The notes below the pieces were generated by a model that worked only from the letters and a program-made list of their open reading frames with translations, did no database searches and was not told where the DNA came from. Shown piece by piece: positions 55,559 to 64,000 of a stretch of DNA of 64,000 bases. The DNA is taken from the NCBI RefSeq assembly GCF_026151205.1, contig NC_087084.1, positions 15,764,322 through 15,828,321 of the forward strand, read 5' to 3'. The stretch is from Bolinopsis microptera. Its lineage: Eukaryota; Ctenophora; Tentaculata; Lobata; Bolinopsidae. Position 1 is the stretch's first letter, and each line of letters opens with the position of its first letter. The position numbers and the translations under genes are program-made.

Positions 55559-56029
55559 CAATGAGCGCCACCCATGGTAATTGTGTATTTAATAAATTGA
55601 TTAAGATTATTATGTTTGTATAAAAGTAAAACAAAATGCTTTTAATTAGATGAAAAGACAAAATTTGAAATAATTTGTTTTATGAATGACAATAATTTCA
55701 AAAATGCGCGGCGCTTTAAAAATTTAACTTTTTTAACTGACAAAATTACAAATCAAATACCATTTATAATTTAAACGTTCAATGAAACATTTTTTAACAA
55801 ATTGACCGGTCCGACTCAGTGCTTGATGAATAGTAAAAAAATTTAAACAAGCAAATAGCATAGTTATTAACTCCGCCGCGCACTATTTACTATGTTTCCC
55901 TCCACGAACTTTCATTTCATTGCTTAACTTTTTATTTTCGATCGTTATTTATTCTATTGTAGGAACTGTTTTCAGGATTTCATTGCATCTTTGCAATATT
56001 ACACATTAGTGGAAAATTTCTTCTGTTCG
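55559..56029. other. AT-rich interval
   Basis: No coding signal or repeat recognised. Confidence 0.6.
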
Positions 56030-56860
56030 GTCGACTTAGTTGAATAATCGAAAAAATGTGTTCGAGGGTTGAATGAGGTTCCCTGTCAAAAAATTTAGTA
56101 CCTCGTAAAGGTATTCTTCGGTACATCTTCATACATTGTAATAGTCTATGTAATAAGCGCCATGAGTTGGCACAGAATTTTTTGTCTCTGATTTTGATAA
56201 ATTTGGTACCAAAAGTTGCCTCTAAGTGTGAATAATGCAAATTCACCGTGTAGCAAAATAACGTCGAGCTATATATATGTGGGCCTCCTGTGCATTACAA
56301 GAATGTACAAAGGACGAAAAATGGATAATTTATTGCTTAAAATGCCTATAACTCCTAAAATATTAAATATTTTGAAATAATTATTACAGTATCGTAATGA
56401 ACTTAGTCAGACGCAACTTTTGGTACAAAAATTATAATATTTGAAGCACCAAATTTTTCAAAAATTTGTTCAAAATTTCACACAGTGTTCAGATTGAAAA
56501 ATTTTGAAAATAATTTTTCTTTAAATCTTTAAAAATTAGTACTAAAAGTTTCGTCTCGATGAGCTGATTACGATGCCATAATAATTATGTGATAATAACT
56601 GAAAATGTGAAAGTTATAGGCCAAAAACTAAAAATTTGCGCGAAAAAAGCACGCGCGGCGAACAAGCGCCGTGTAGCATTTTTAGCGAAAATTGCTACAC
56701 GGTGGATTTATTTTATTCACATTTTTAGACAACTTTTGGTACCAAATTTATCGAAATCGGAGGAAAAAAGTTCTGTGCTCGCGCTTGGCGCTTATTACAC
56801 TGACTATAATGTGCTAGGGAGACGGAGCTTGGTGTGATAAAAAACTTTGTTCATATAGAT
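56030..56860. repeat. Large nested fold-back (imperfect palindrome)
   Basis: Arms about 56030-56440 and 56480-56860 are inverted copies at moderate identity: taagcgccatgagttggcac pairs with the cttggcgcttattac region; the atttggtaccaaaagttgc motif appears inverted; tgcctataact and aagttataggcc pair; and gtatcgtaatga pairs with ctgattacgatg. Open frames here (55980-56246 minus, 56589-56837 plus) are the two arms of this palindrome. Confidence 0.75.
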
Positions 56861-57949
56861 AGTCTAGATTTAATCTTGGAACCATAAGGCCAAGGGTGAT
56901 TTTCAAATGTTCTCCCAATATTGGAGATATGGAATATATTGAGTTTTTATATAGGGTCATTGTGACATTATGTTTATATTGTTTGAATAATTTTTATATA
57001 CTGTAGTATGCTAGTAAAATGTAATATTATAAAGTAAAACAAATATTTTATTCTATACCCACAATTTCAAATTTGCAATTTAATTACACAGTAAGTAAGT
57101 TTAAATATTCATGGTCAATATTAACATTTCACAGTAGTGATTTTATAAGTACTGCAGCTGTAGTATTATACTATTTTCTATAGGAATGAAAAAAATGTGT
57201 TATTAGAGTAGAGTAGAGGGTTTCTACTCAGATTTTATTTTATAAGTATATTGCTGAGGATGTATAATCTTATTTTTTAATTTTTTTATTTCAAAATTAT
57301 TATTTTTAAATTATTTTGCTTCTGAAATTTTGGCTCTAGTAATTAAGAAATGTGACATGTAATTGTAAGTTAACAATTAAATAGATCCTGTGCGCGGCGC
57401 CTACAGCTGACCTACGAATTTCTGAACAATTTTAAACTGTGGCTGTGTGCGCGGCGTACTGTATATGTGTTTGAAATTGAAATTTGAATTTATTTATGAA
57501 TATAACATTATGTATTGATTATTTGTGGTAAATAAAAATTTTTCTTTCCTAAAAAATTTTTCTTTCCTAAAATTCAAATAAACTTTACATCAATGTATTA
57601 CAGTTATATTCAATAAAAAAGGCCACAATATCTCCTGTGAAGCAAAAACATGGAAAAAGAGAGCTAGAAAAATATTCATGATACTCAACACTACCAGACT
57701 CAGCTGGAGTGAGAAACAATATGTAAAAACATCAAAGTAAAATTTATTTCGGCTGAACCAAAACACGGTGGTAAGACCATAATTACATTGGTGCTGACCC
57801 TACATAAAATCATTAATAAATAATCAAGAGAACAGATTTAAATGTATACGATACCTTCTTGCTACTACTCCACAAACTTACACGACATAACAACAAAATA
57901 ACATAATTAAATAATATTATAATAAAACAATCTATAATCTAGCCACTCA
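56861..57949. other. AT-rich interval
   Basis: It contains a short duplication (atttttctttcctaaa, 57538-57572) and gtgcgcggcg strings. The right part may include the 3' untranslated end of the minus-strand LINE. Confidence 0.55.
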
Positions 57950-59430
57950 CGTACTGCGTGACGCGCTTGTTTTGGGTTGTTTCATAAAAGAAAAAACGGC
58001 GTGTTCTACTGCAGGTGCAAGGGGCAAATTATAGAGAGTATGACATTCATAAAGTAAAATATATATATAATATTCCATGATGGGCCGTCTAATCAGGCCA
58101 GCGTACGTCAGAAGACCAGAGAAATTCAGTTAGCTTTGTTTTGAAAATAGAAATTTTCTCAGTCTGTCTAACATAGGCTGGCAGTGCATTCCACAGAAGC
58201 ATTGTTCTATAAAAGAAGCTGTTTCTGAAACTATCGCAGCTTGGTACAATAGAGCAGGTATATGTGCTGGTGTCAAGTCCTTCAATGACTGATGCCGTGC
58301 TCCTTGTGTACCTCATTGTTCCAGCTTCAACAACAGTAATATATTCAGGTAGAGATATACTTACCAAATCATTTACTATTTTATAGAAGAGCGTAATTGA
58401 ATTATGGATGAACTTAGATCTAATGGGTAGAATTTTAAGCTCCTTCTGCTTCTCATAGAATACAATATCACTATAATGATCAAACTGTTGTCCATTGATC
58501 CATTTGATCGCTCTTTTCTGGATTGCCTCAAACTTCGACATGTGTGTCGATCGCTGAGGACACCATATAACTGAGCAATGTTCAAAGATTGATCTTACAA
58601 TGGTAAGGTAGAAAGCCCTCTTTTGGCGTTTATCCATGGTAAAATGACAGGTTCTCTTTAAGAGCCCAAGCTTCGAGCTTGCTTTAGATATCAATTGATC
58701 ACAATGTGCACCCCATAGAAACCTGTTGTTCATTATTACACCAAGATCTGTATGGGATGCCACATAATCAATTATGACTTCATTAAGATTATACCAATAA
58801 ATATTAAAAGGAAGATTGTCTAATACATTTCTTTGCAGAGTTACAGATAACACCTTACACTTTGAAGGGTGAAAAGTCATTTTGTTATCGATTGACCAGG
58901 CAAACAACCTGTCTATATCTCCTTGGAGAATATAGTGGTCTTCAAAGCATTCGATGACCCTCCAAATTTTGGTGTCATCTGCATACAATGCTACATTTGT
59001 ATCCTCCGAAACACACGAGAACATGTCGTTGATGAATAGAACAAACAGAAGTGGTCCCAGAATAGATCCCTGGGGCACTCCTGATTGCACGGGAAGCATG
59101 CTTGAGACAGCTCCGCCTACAACAACCTGCTGTCGTCTGTCTTGTAAATACGACTTTAAAAATCTAAGCATCAGACCATCAATACCATATAAATTTTTTA
59201 GCTTGCGAAGGATTAAGTCATGTGATACACTGTCAAATGCCTTAGCAAAATCAAAATAAACAATGTCGGATCTTGACTTATTGTTCAGGGCCAGTGCAAG
59301 GTTGTCTGTGAATGGGACCATCTGGGTAGTGCAAGACTTCCCATTCACAAAACCGTGTTGTCTACAGTCGATTAACCCTTCACAAGCTGCGAGCAACTCT
59401 TTCGAAATAGCTGAGAAAGACCATTACTGA
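57950..59430 (-). mobile_element. 5'-truncated non-LTR retrotransposon
   Basis: The coding part begins in the RT domain at about 59430 after an in-frame stop and ends at 58089. The 3' region continues with a (TA)n tract near 58060. It lies between the YHYH gene and the kinase gene. The 3' limit is uncertain. Confidence 0.82.
58089..59427 (-). pseudogene. LINE reverse transcriptase, N-terminally truncated
   Basis: RT blocks: CRQHGFVNGKSC, IVYFDFAKAFDSVSHDL, SGVPQGSILGPLLFVLFIND, VALYADDTKIW (intact YADD) and NKMTFHPSKCKVLS. The C-terminal region is typical of jockey/CR1-type elements (LLWNALPAYVRQTEKISIF). The frame starts with SKELLAACEGL, without a genuine ATG. No internal stop or frameshift, so the copy is young although truncated; it lacks an endonuclease domain. 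Confidence 0.88.
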
Positions 59431-59631
59431 AAATATCAGTGTATATTGTTTAAATTACTTTTAAAATTGTGATATCATCCCCTGTTCTAACTTATTATTA
59501 ACTGTTTTGACTAAATTAAATTTGACCCTACAACAATATAATGTTGTAGGTTTGCTACTAAGTTTGCCTCACGAATATCTTTATTTAGATAAAATTCAAT
59601 TATTAAGTTTGTGTTTACACAGGAATGGTTG
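59431..59631. other. Upstream of the kinase start
   Basis: AT-rich; no TATA box or initiator I would defend. Confidence 0.5.
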
Positions 59632-62600
59632 ATGGGTGGGTGGCTTTGCTCTTGTCTAAAGCAAGAAACACTTATTATAAATGGATTTTATTTGAAACTG
59701 TTACAACGGATTGGTGAAGGGTAAGTTTGGAACGTACTGCAAATTATCAATTATATTGCCAATTATGGCTGATACGGCACATGTTTTGTAACATACTGAT
59801 GATATTTCTTAGACTGCTACATATTCAACGATGAGCACTATATTTTCATTGTTATAATTTTGTTGATTCTGTAAAATGTGCTAAAATGAAACTTCTTGTG
59901 TCGAATTACTTGTTTTATTGAGTAGATTTATGACAACAATTTTGTTTGATATAACTGAGGTTTCAGGGGATTTAGTTACATTCAGTTAGCTGAAGATCTC
60001 AAAACAAAACAATACTATGCCATCAAAAGACTACTGGCACAGGAAGACGATCAAGTGACTCTCATAAAAGATGAGGTGACTGAATATTTAAATATAAAAA
60101 AGTAAGATTGAACCAACTTTGAGCAACATAGAACTTTAGAACAAATGGACCACATGATCTGAATCAAAATATGATTATTGTTTTCTTTTGAAATTAACTG
60201 TTCTTGTGTTGCCCCAGGCCTATGTTAGTCAGCTGCAGACACTGCTCAAAATTAAAGCTATTCTGCAAGGTCTTGGTAAAAAAGACAATGGTATAAATAA
60301 ATCAAATAAAGCTTTAAAACTAATTGATATTTCCTAGATAAAGTGTTACAAGTTGTTTGCATCGCCGCACATCATACCTCTCTTAGACTACAGTATTGTG
60401 AGACACAAGGATGTGACTGAGATCAACTTACTACTTCCATATTACAAGGTAAATACTGTTGGTAACTTACTACTTCCATATTACAAGGTAAATACTGTTG
60501 GTATATTTGGAATATGTTTCCAACTTACCAAACCTTACTACATATTCCGTACTCAAGGAATCGTGTTGTATTATAAGTAAGAAAGAATGTTTAAAAACAT
60601 ATTATATGTATATTGTATGATGCTATTAATGAATGTACGAAAGGAAGTTCGACTTTTAAACCTTCCACAGAGAGGATCCCTGCATGACCTGATGAGCAGA
60701 AGTAACCATGGTAACCATAGTAACTAATAGTAACCATAGTAACCATATAAACCTCCCTCAGAGAGGATCCCTGCATGACATGATAAGCAGAAGTAACCAT
60801 GGTAACCATAAGGGTGGTGCCACCATAATTGTTGACCCTGATGTTTTGAGAAAGAGATCAGTTGACAAACTAAGCAACCCTTCCTTGTACAAAAAACTTG
60901 ACTACGACCCTACTAAAGCCTTGCACAAAGAACTGGTCAACCTATGGATTGACGGAAAGACAAGAGGGTTGATTCCTGCAAAGACAGCTAAGAGTATCAT
61001 GGGTATATCGAATGAACTCAAAGCTGACCAATCAGGACCAACAAACGCTCAAAGCACTTTACCGCATTTCAAACCAGGAAAGCCTTACTTCTACCCTTGC
61101 TTGAAAATTCACAAGCTTAAGAAAGATGATTTGAAACCTGGTGTTGAGCCACCCGCAAGGCTTATTACAGCACTCCAAGAGGGAGTTACAAGACGTTCAG
61201 ATGTTTACCTTGCTGACACATTTTTACGCTCATTGGAACGTGAATTTTGTGGGGATCTACTTATCGACTCTGGAGATGCACTCAACTGGTTAGACGGCAT
61301 CAACAGTTCATTTGATCACAATACTAAACGCCGGCTCAGAAGCTTTGCTTTTGACTACAAGGCATTATATGATTCTCTTAAACCCGATTTGGCAATGGAA
61401 GCCCTAACTGTTGCTATGACTGAATGTCGAACGGAATGGAGTGAGGAGTTCAAACAATGGATCCTTGCCCTCGTAGACCTCAGCTTCAGAGCTTCTATTG
61501 GCCAATTTGAAGGTGATTGGTACCAACAACTAGTCGGAATACCAACGGGAGGAAGCCTCTGTGTACAAATTGCGAATATAGCAGTTTACTACTACATGAG
61601 AAAAGTAGTATATTCTGATGAACACTTGATGAAAAACGTGTCAACAGTAAAGAGATACATAGACGATGGAGCGGGTTTTTTTGATGGAACAAAAAGACAG
61701 TTTTCAGAATTTATCTCTAATGTCAACTCGAGACTCAGTAGTGTAGGTCTTAATATAGATGAGTTCAGCATCGAAGACCCTGGAGGATTTACTTGTTTCC
61801 TCGACATACAATTTACATTTGACGTCGATGGAAACCTCCAGACTGACCTGTATGTAAAGGAAACTGATTCTAGGTCTTATCTATACTTTGGATCCACCCA
61901 CCCTAACCATGTCTACAGCAGCATCATCTATTCCCAATGTCTCCGTCTCCGCCGTATCATCAATGACAATGATAGGTTAGCCCTAAGAATCGACGAGCTG
62001 AAAGAGTGCTTTTCGAACTCAAACTATCCGAAAAAGATGATCAACAACATCTCTTCGAAGGTGAAAACATTCGAACGCAGGCTCCCCACCTGCAGGGACA
62101 CCTCGAACAGTTCTATATTGCTCCCTGTGTCCCCTGATAACACAATACGTGTTATCTCCACCTTCGGAGGTGACGCGGCACTGATAGACGTAATTGAAAA
62201 GTTTGAGTCCACCATAGAGACTTCTCCGAGTTTGTCGTCTACATCTAACACCGACACGACAAGTACAACGGAGACCTCCAACCAGGATAGAAACACCGGC
62301 AAAAGACTATTCAGTTATGTTAAAAGATCAGGCGCATCTTTGCGGAGGAGACTCCTCAACCCACAATTGCACGCAGAGGATAACACTGTAACAAAAACAG
62401 AACCTTGCCATCAAAGAAATTGTAAGTGTTGTGCAATGATAGGAAGTGAAAAGTGTTATTGTATTAATGGAGTCAAGATAAGACAAGCTCCAGGGACCTG
62501 TTCTAGCTACAACATAGTCTATATATTCATTTGTAAATTATGTCCATCTCCTTTCTGCTATGTTGGACGTACCATTAGGACTTTGCATGAAAGAGTAACC

Positions 62601-63629
62601 GAACATAGAGCTAACTATTATAAATTATTGAAAGACCCTTCCTTAAAACATAGTGATGATTTTTTATCTGATGATAGTGACACTTACAGTTTAGCAGCTC
62701 ACCTAATAGACTCACATAACCTTTCCAATAGACCTGATTTTGATGCTTCTTATAATGTTTTTATCCTAAAGAATTCTAGTCCTAGTAATTTAGAAGTTAA
62801 CGAACATCTACTTATACAAAAACTCAGAACTTTGAAACCATATGGTATTAATTCATGTGATCCTTTTGGTATGCCACTTTTATTTGAAAATAAAACTTTT
62901 GATAATGGTCCTTAAATTATTTCACCCTTAATGCAGGGACTAGTATATTTTTTCCGACTAGTTGGGGCCTCACAACCCCCCATACCCGAGTGCTTCCCAT
63001 TCCATTTTTGAGAGTTTGGCTTCTTTTTACAGCTAACATCCTTAAGTTCAAATTAAAACTTTCTGATATAATTGGAGTATTAACCCTTATCTTTATTAGG
63101 TACTGAAGATGTCCGAAAATGTTTTACCAATGATGTTATAAAGATTTTGTTGGAATTTTTAAACTCATTCGTTGTCTGACTGTGGGAACTATTGATTCTT
63201 GAAGTAACCATGGTAACCATGGTAACCATAGTAACTAATAGTAACCATAGTAACCATATAAACCTCCCTCAGAGAGGATCCCTGCATGACATGATAAGCA
63301 GAAGTAACCATAGTAACCATGGTAACCATGGTAACTAATAGTAACCATAGTAATCATATAAACCTCCCTCAGAGAGGATCCCTGCATGACCTGATGAGCA
63401 GAAGTAACCATGGTAACCATGGTAACCATAGTAACTAATAGTAACCATAGTAACCATATAAACCTCCCTCAGAGAGGATCCCTGCATGACCTGATAAGCA
63501 GAAGATTGCAGCTCAACAGTCCCCTTCAAGAGAGAATGATATACGGACTGTTCCGCGGTATCTGCAGAGCATTGCATGTTATGCACAATTACCCTAGTGG
63601 TCCTCTGACTCATAGAGATGTTAAACCAG
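59632..63629 (+). CDS. STK16: STK16-like serine/threonine kinase, 5' part, interrupted by Penelope
   Basis: Exons 59632-59720, 59967-60075, 60338-60448 and 63473-63629, all in phase; the gene continues past the window. The N-terminus MGGWLCSCLKQETLII has Gly2 and Cys6/Cys8, matching the myristoylated and palmitoylated start of STK16, which is Golgi/membrane-associated. Kinase motifs: glycine loop GEGGFSY, lysine motif YYAIKRLL, KDE as a probable helix-C glutamate, hinge INLLLPYYKRGSLHDLI, and the catalytic loop THRDVKPG at the end of exon 4. Exons 3 and 4 are 3 kb apart because a Penelope-like element lies between exon-4-like repeats. The activation loop and C-lobe lie outside the window. Confidence 0.88.
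60424..60500 (+). repeat. 39-bp tandem duplication of exon 3 end and donor
   Basis: The last 25 nt of exon 3 (ttactacttccatattacaa plus g), the donor and the following gtaaatactgttggta recur directly downstream at 60463-60500. The second copy is an equally good donor. Confidence 0.93.
60661..60810 (+). repeat. Two partial copies of exon 4 with acceptor
   Basis: Copies of the acceptor and first 32 nt of exon 4 (agaggatccctgcatgac then tgatragcagaag) start at 60671 and 60762, separated by taaccatggtaaccatagta repeat. They lie 5' of the Penelope element. Confidence 0.93.
60708..62915 (+). CDS. Penelope RT-endonuclease ORF, open through flanking repeat
   Basis: Element-derived protein begins near GGATIIVDPDVLRKRS (60811). 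RT blocks follow: YFYPCLKIHKL, DYKALYDSL, QQLVGIPTGGSLCVQIANIA, the catalytic VKRYIDDGAGFF and TCFLDIQFTFDVDG. Then come RVISTFGGDA, a CxCC knuckle (CHQRNCKCC), and a GIY-YIG nuclease core (SYNIVYIFIC, FCYVGRTIRTLHERVTEHR). The end CDPFGMPLLFEN matches the 11.9-kb fragment. There is no stop or frameshift. The ATG at 60708 and the next 34 codons come from the exon-4 repeat, not the element. GIY-YIG plus RT is the hallmark of Penelope-like elements. Confidence 0.92.
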   Translation: MVTIVTNSNHSNHINLPQRGSLHDMISRSNHGNHKGGATIIVDPDVLRKRSVDKLSNPSLYKKLDYDPTKALHKELVNLWIDGKTRGLIPAKTAKSIMGISNELKADQSGPTNAQSTLPHFKPGKPYFYPCLKIHKLKKDDLKPGVEPPARLITALQEGVTRRSDVYLADTFLRSLEREFCGDLLIDSGDALNWLDGINSSFDHNTKRRLRSFAFDYKALYDSLKPDLAMEALTVAMTECRTEWSEEFKQWILALVDLSFRASIGQFEGDWYQQLVGIPTGGSLCVQIANIAVYYYMRKVVYSDEHLMKNVSTVKRYIDDGAGFFDGTKRQFSEFISNVNSRLSSVGLNIDEFSIEDPGGFTCFLDIQFTFDVDGNLQTDLYVKETDSRSYLYFGSTHPNHVYSSIIYSQCLRLRRIINDNDRLALRIDELKECFSNSNYPKKMINNISSKVKTFERRLPTCRDTSNSSILLPVSPDNTIRVISTFGGDAALIDVIEKFESTIETSPSLSSTSNTDTTSTTETSNQDRNTGKRLFSYVKRSGASLRRRLLNPQLHAEDNTVTKTEPCHQRNCKCCAMIGSEKCYCINGVKIRQAPGTCSSYNIVYIFICKLCPSPFCYVGRTIRTLHERVTEHRANYYKLLKDPSLKHSDDFLSDDSDTYSLAAHLIDSHNLSNRPDFDASYNVFILKNSSPSNLEVNEHLLIQKLRTLKPYGINSCDPFGMPLLFENKTFDNGP
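60806..63200 (+). mobile_element. Penelope-like retroelement with RT and GIY-YIG endonuclease
   Basis: The element sits in sense orientation between repeat copies in the kinase gene. The coding region ends at 62915 and a 3' region of about 285 bp ends near 63200, matching the isolated 3' end at 14363-14626. The left edge, at about 60806-60812, opens directly into coding sequence, so it is probably 5' truncated. The repeat-rich flanks (aagtaaccatggtaacc on both sides) obscure the target duplication. Confidence 0.9.
63200..63472 (+). repeat. 100-bp tandem repeat of exon 4 acceptor region
   Basis: Units start exon-like at 63273 and 63373 and lead into the authentic exon 4 at 63473, exactly 100 bp apart. 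Each has aacctccctcag, 32 nt of exon 4, then taaccatggtaaccatagta repeat. Confidence 0.95.
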
Positions 63630-64000
63630 GTATTACTTAAAGTTCCACAGTTTTATTGTACATTAAAACCCAGATTTGCCACAGACTTTAGGAGAAAGGA
63701 AAAAGCTGTGTTAAATCGGGTTTTACTGTACTCGGAATTAGAATTACGGTACAACCCTGTTTACAACTTTAGAATCAGAACTAATTTTCTGACCGACAAG
63801 TCAAAATCATCTCAAATTTAGTGTTATAAAATAGTGTTTAAAATATAAAATCTTTTTATAATTAGGTTATACCACAGCTATACAGAGCATTTCAATATTT
63901 AATAAATGAGTCTTTTAAAGAGCATATCTGGTTTTATCCTCAGCTTCATTTAAGTAATAATAATATTCACAGGAAACGTACTGATAAGTAATAATAATAT
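63630..64000. other. Intron 4 of the kinase gene, to window end
   Basis: AT-rich; no further exon recognised. The frame at 63618-63821 has no kinase motif. Confidence 0.6.

Noticed and set aside
60076-60300. Additional kinase exon (AYVSQLQTLLKIKAILQ region at about 60220)
   Set aside because: Joining 60075 directly to 60338 restores the kinase alignment and phase; the extra segment has no counterpart in STK16-like kinases.
60708-62915. Reading the Penelope RT as host telomerase
   Set aside because: The GIY-YIG domain, CxCC knuckle, matching 3' ends elsewhere and position within another gene's intron identify a mobile element.

Overview
The window is nuclear DNA of a metazoan, most likely a marine invertebrate; I cannot name the species. 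Evidence: spliced genes with GT-AG introns and consistent phases, an AATAAA poly(A) signal, animal genes (a Ccd1/DIXDC1 homologue with CH, coiled-coil and DIX parts; an STK16-like kinase; a GCC2/GCC3 cysteine-rich extracellular protein; a YHYH-domain secreted protein), Penelope-like elements with GIY-YIG endonuclease, APE-type LINEs, and tRNA-derived SINE heads. CpG-containing motifs are not depleted in the way vertebrate DNA is.

Layout. 755-10084 (minus): at least 15 in-phase exons of a cysteine-rich extracellular protein that runs off the left edge, with a truncated LINE in one intron. 10.1-16.2 kb: no complete gene, but a possible TATA promoter, a Penelope fragment caught between microsatellites, and a 5'-truncated Penelope 3' end with a 16-bp target duplication. 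16217-36976 (minus): a DIXDC1/Ccd1 homologue from stop codon to CH-domain exons, with introns swollen by a LINE, a 2.7-kb CACGTG array, a 2-kb array next to a tRNA-like SINE head, and a 1.25-kb tandem duplication. Two more phase-0 ATG exons at 42281-42403 and 49453-49575 could be alternative first exons. 37-52 kb otherwise holds arrays, one SINE and little coding signal. 52539-54758 (plus): complete six-exon YHYH protein. 55-57.6 kb: a TIR element and a large fold-back. 58.1-59.4 kb (minus): truncated LINE. 59632-63629 (plus): first four exons of an STK16-like kinase, interrupted between exons 3 and 4 by a Penelope-like element; the gene continues past the right edge.

Main observation. The intronic minisatellites are not random. 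At many exon edges of three unrelated genes, the splice site plus 7-34 nt of exon has been copied tandemly into the adjoining intron (acceptors at 1005, 1396, 3082, 4308, 30554, 63473; donors at 1912, 9111, 16766, 17864, 30431, 60448). The result is arrays of decoy splice junctions. A second layer is that many arrays share the 14-bp near-palindrome GTTRCYATRGYAAC, which fits the RFX X-box consensus; others are built from CACGTG, TGACGTCA or CCAAT cores. In the kinase gene, one copied exon start is in frame with the Penelope ORF, so splicing exon 3 to that copy would give a kinase N-lobe/reverse transcriptase/GIY-YIG fusion.
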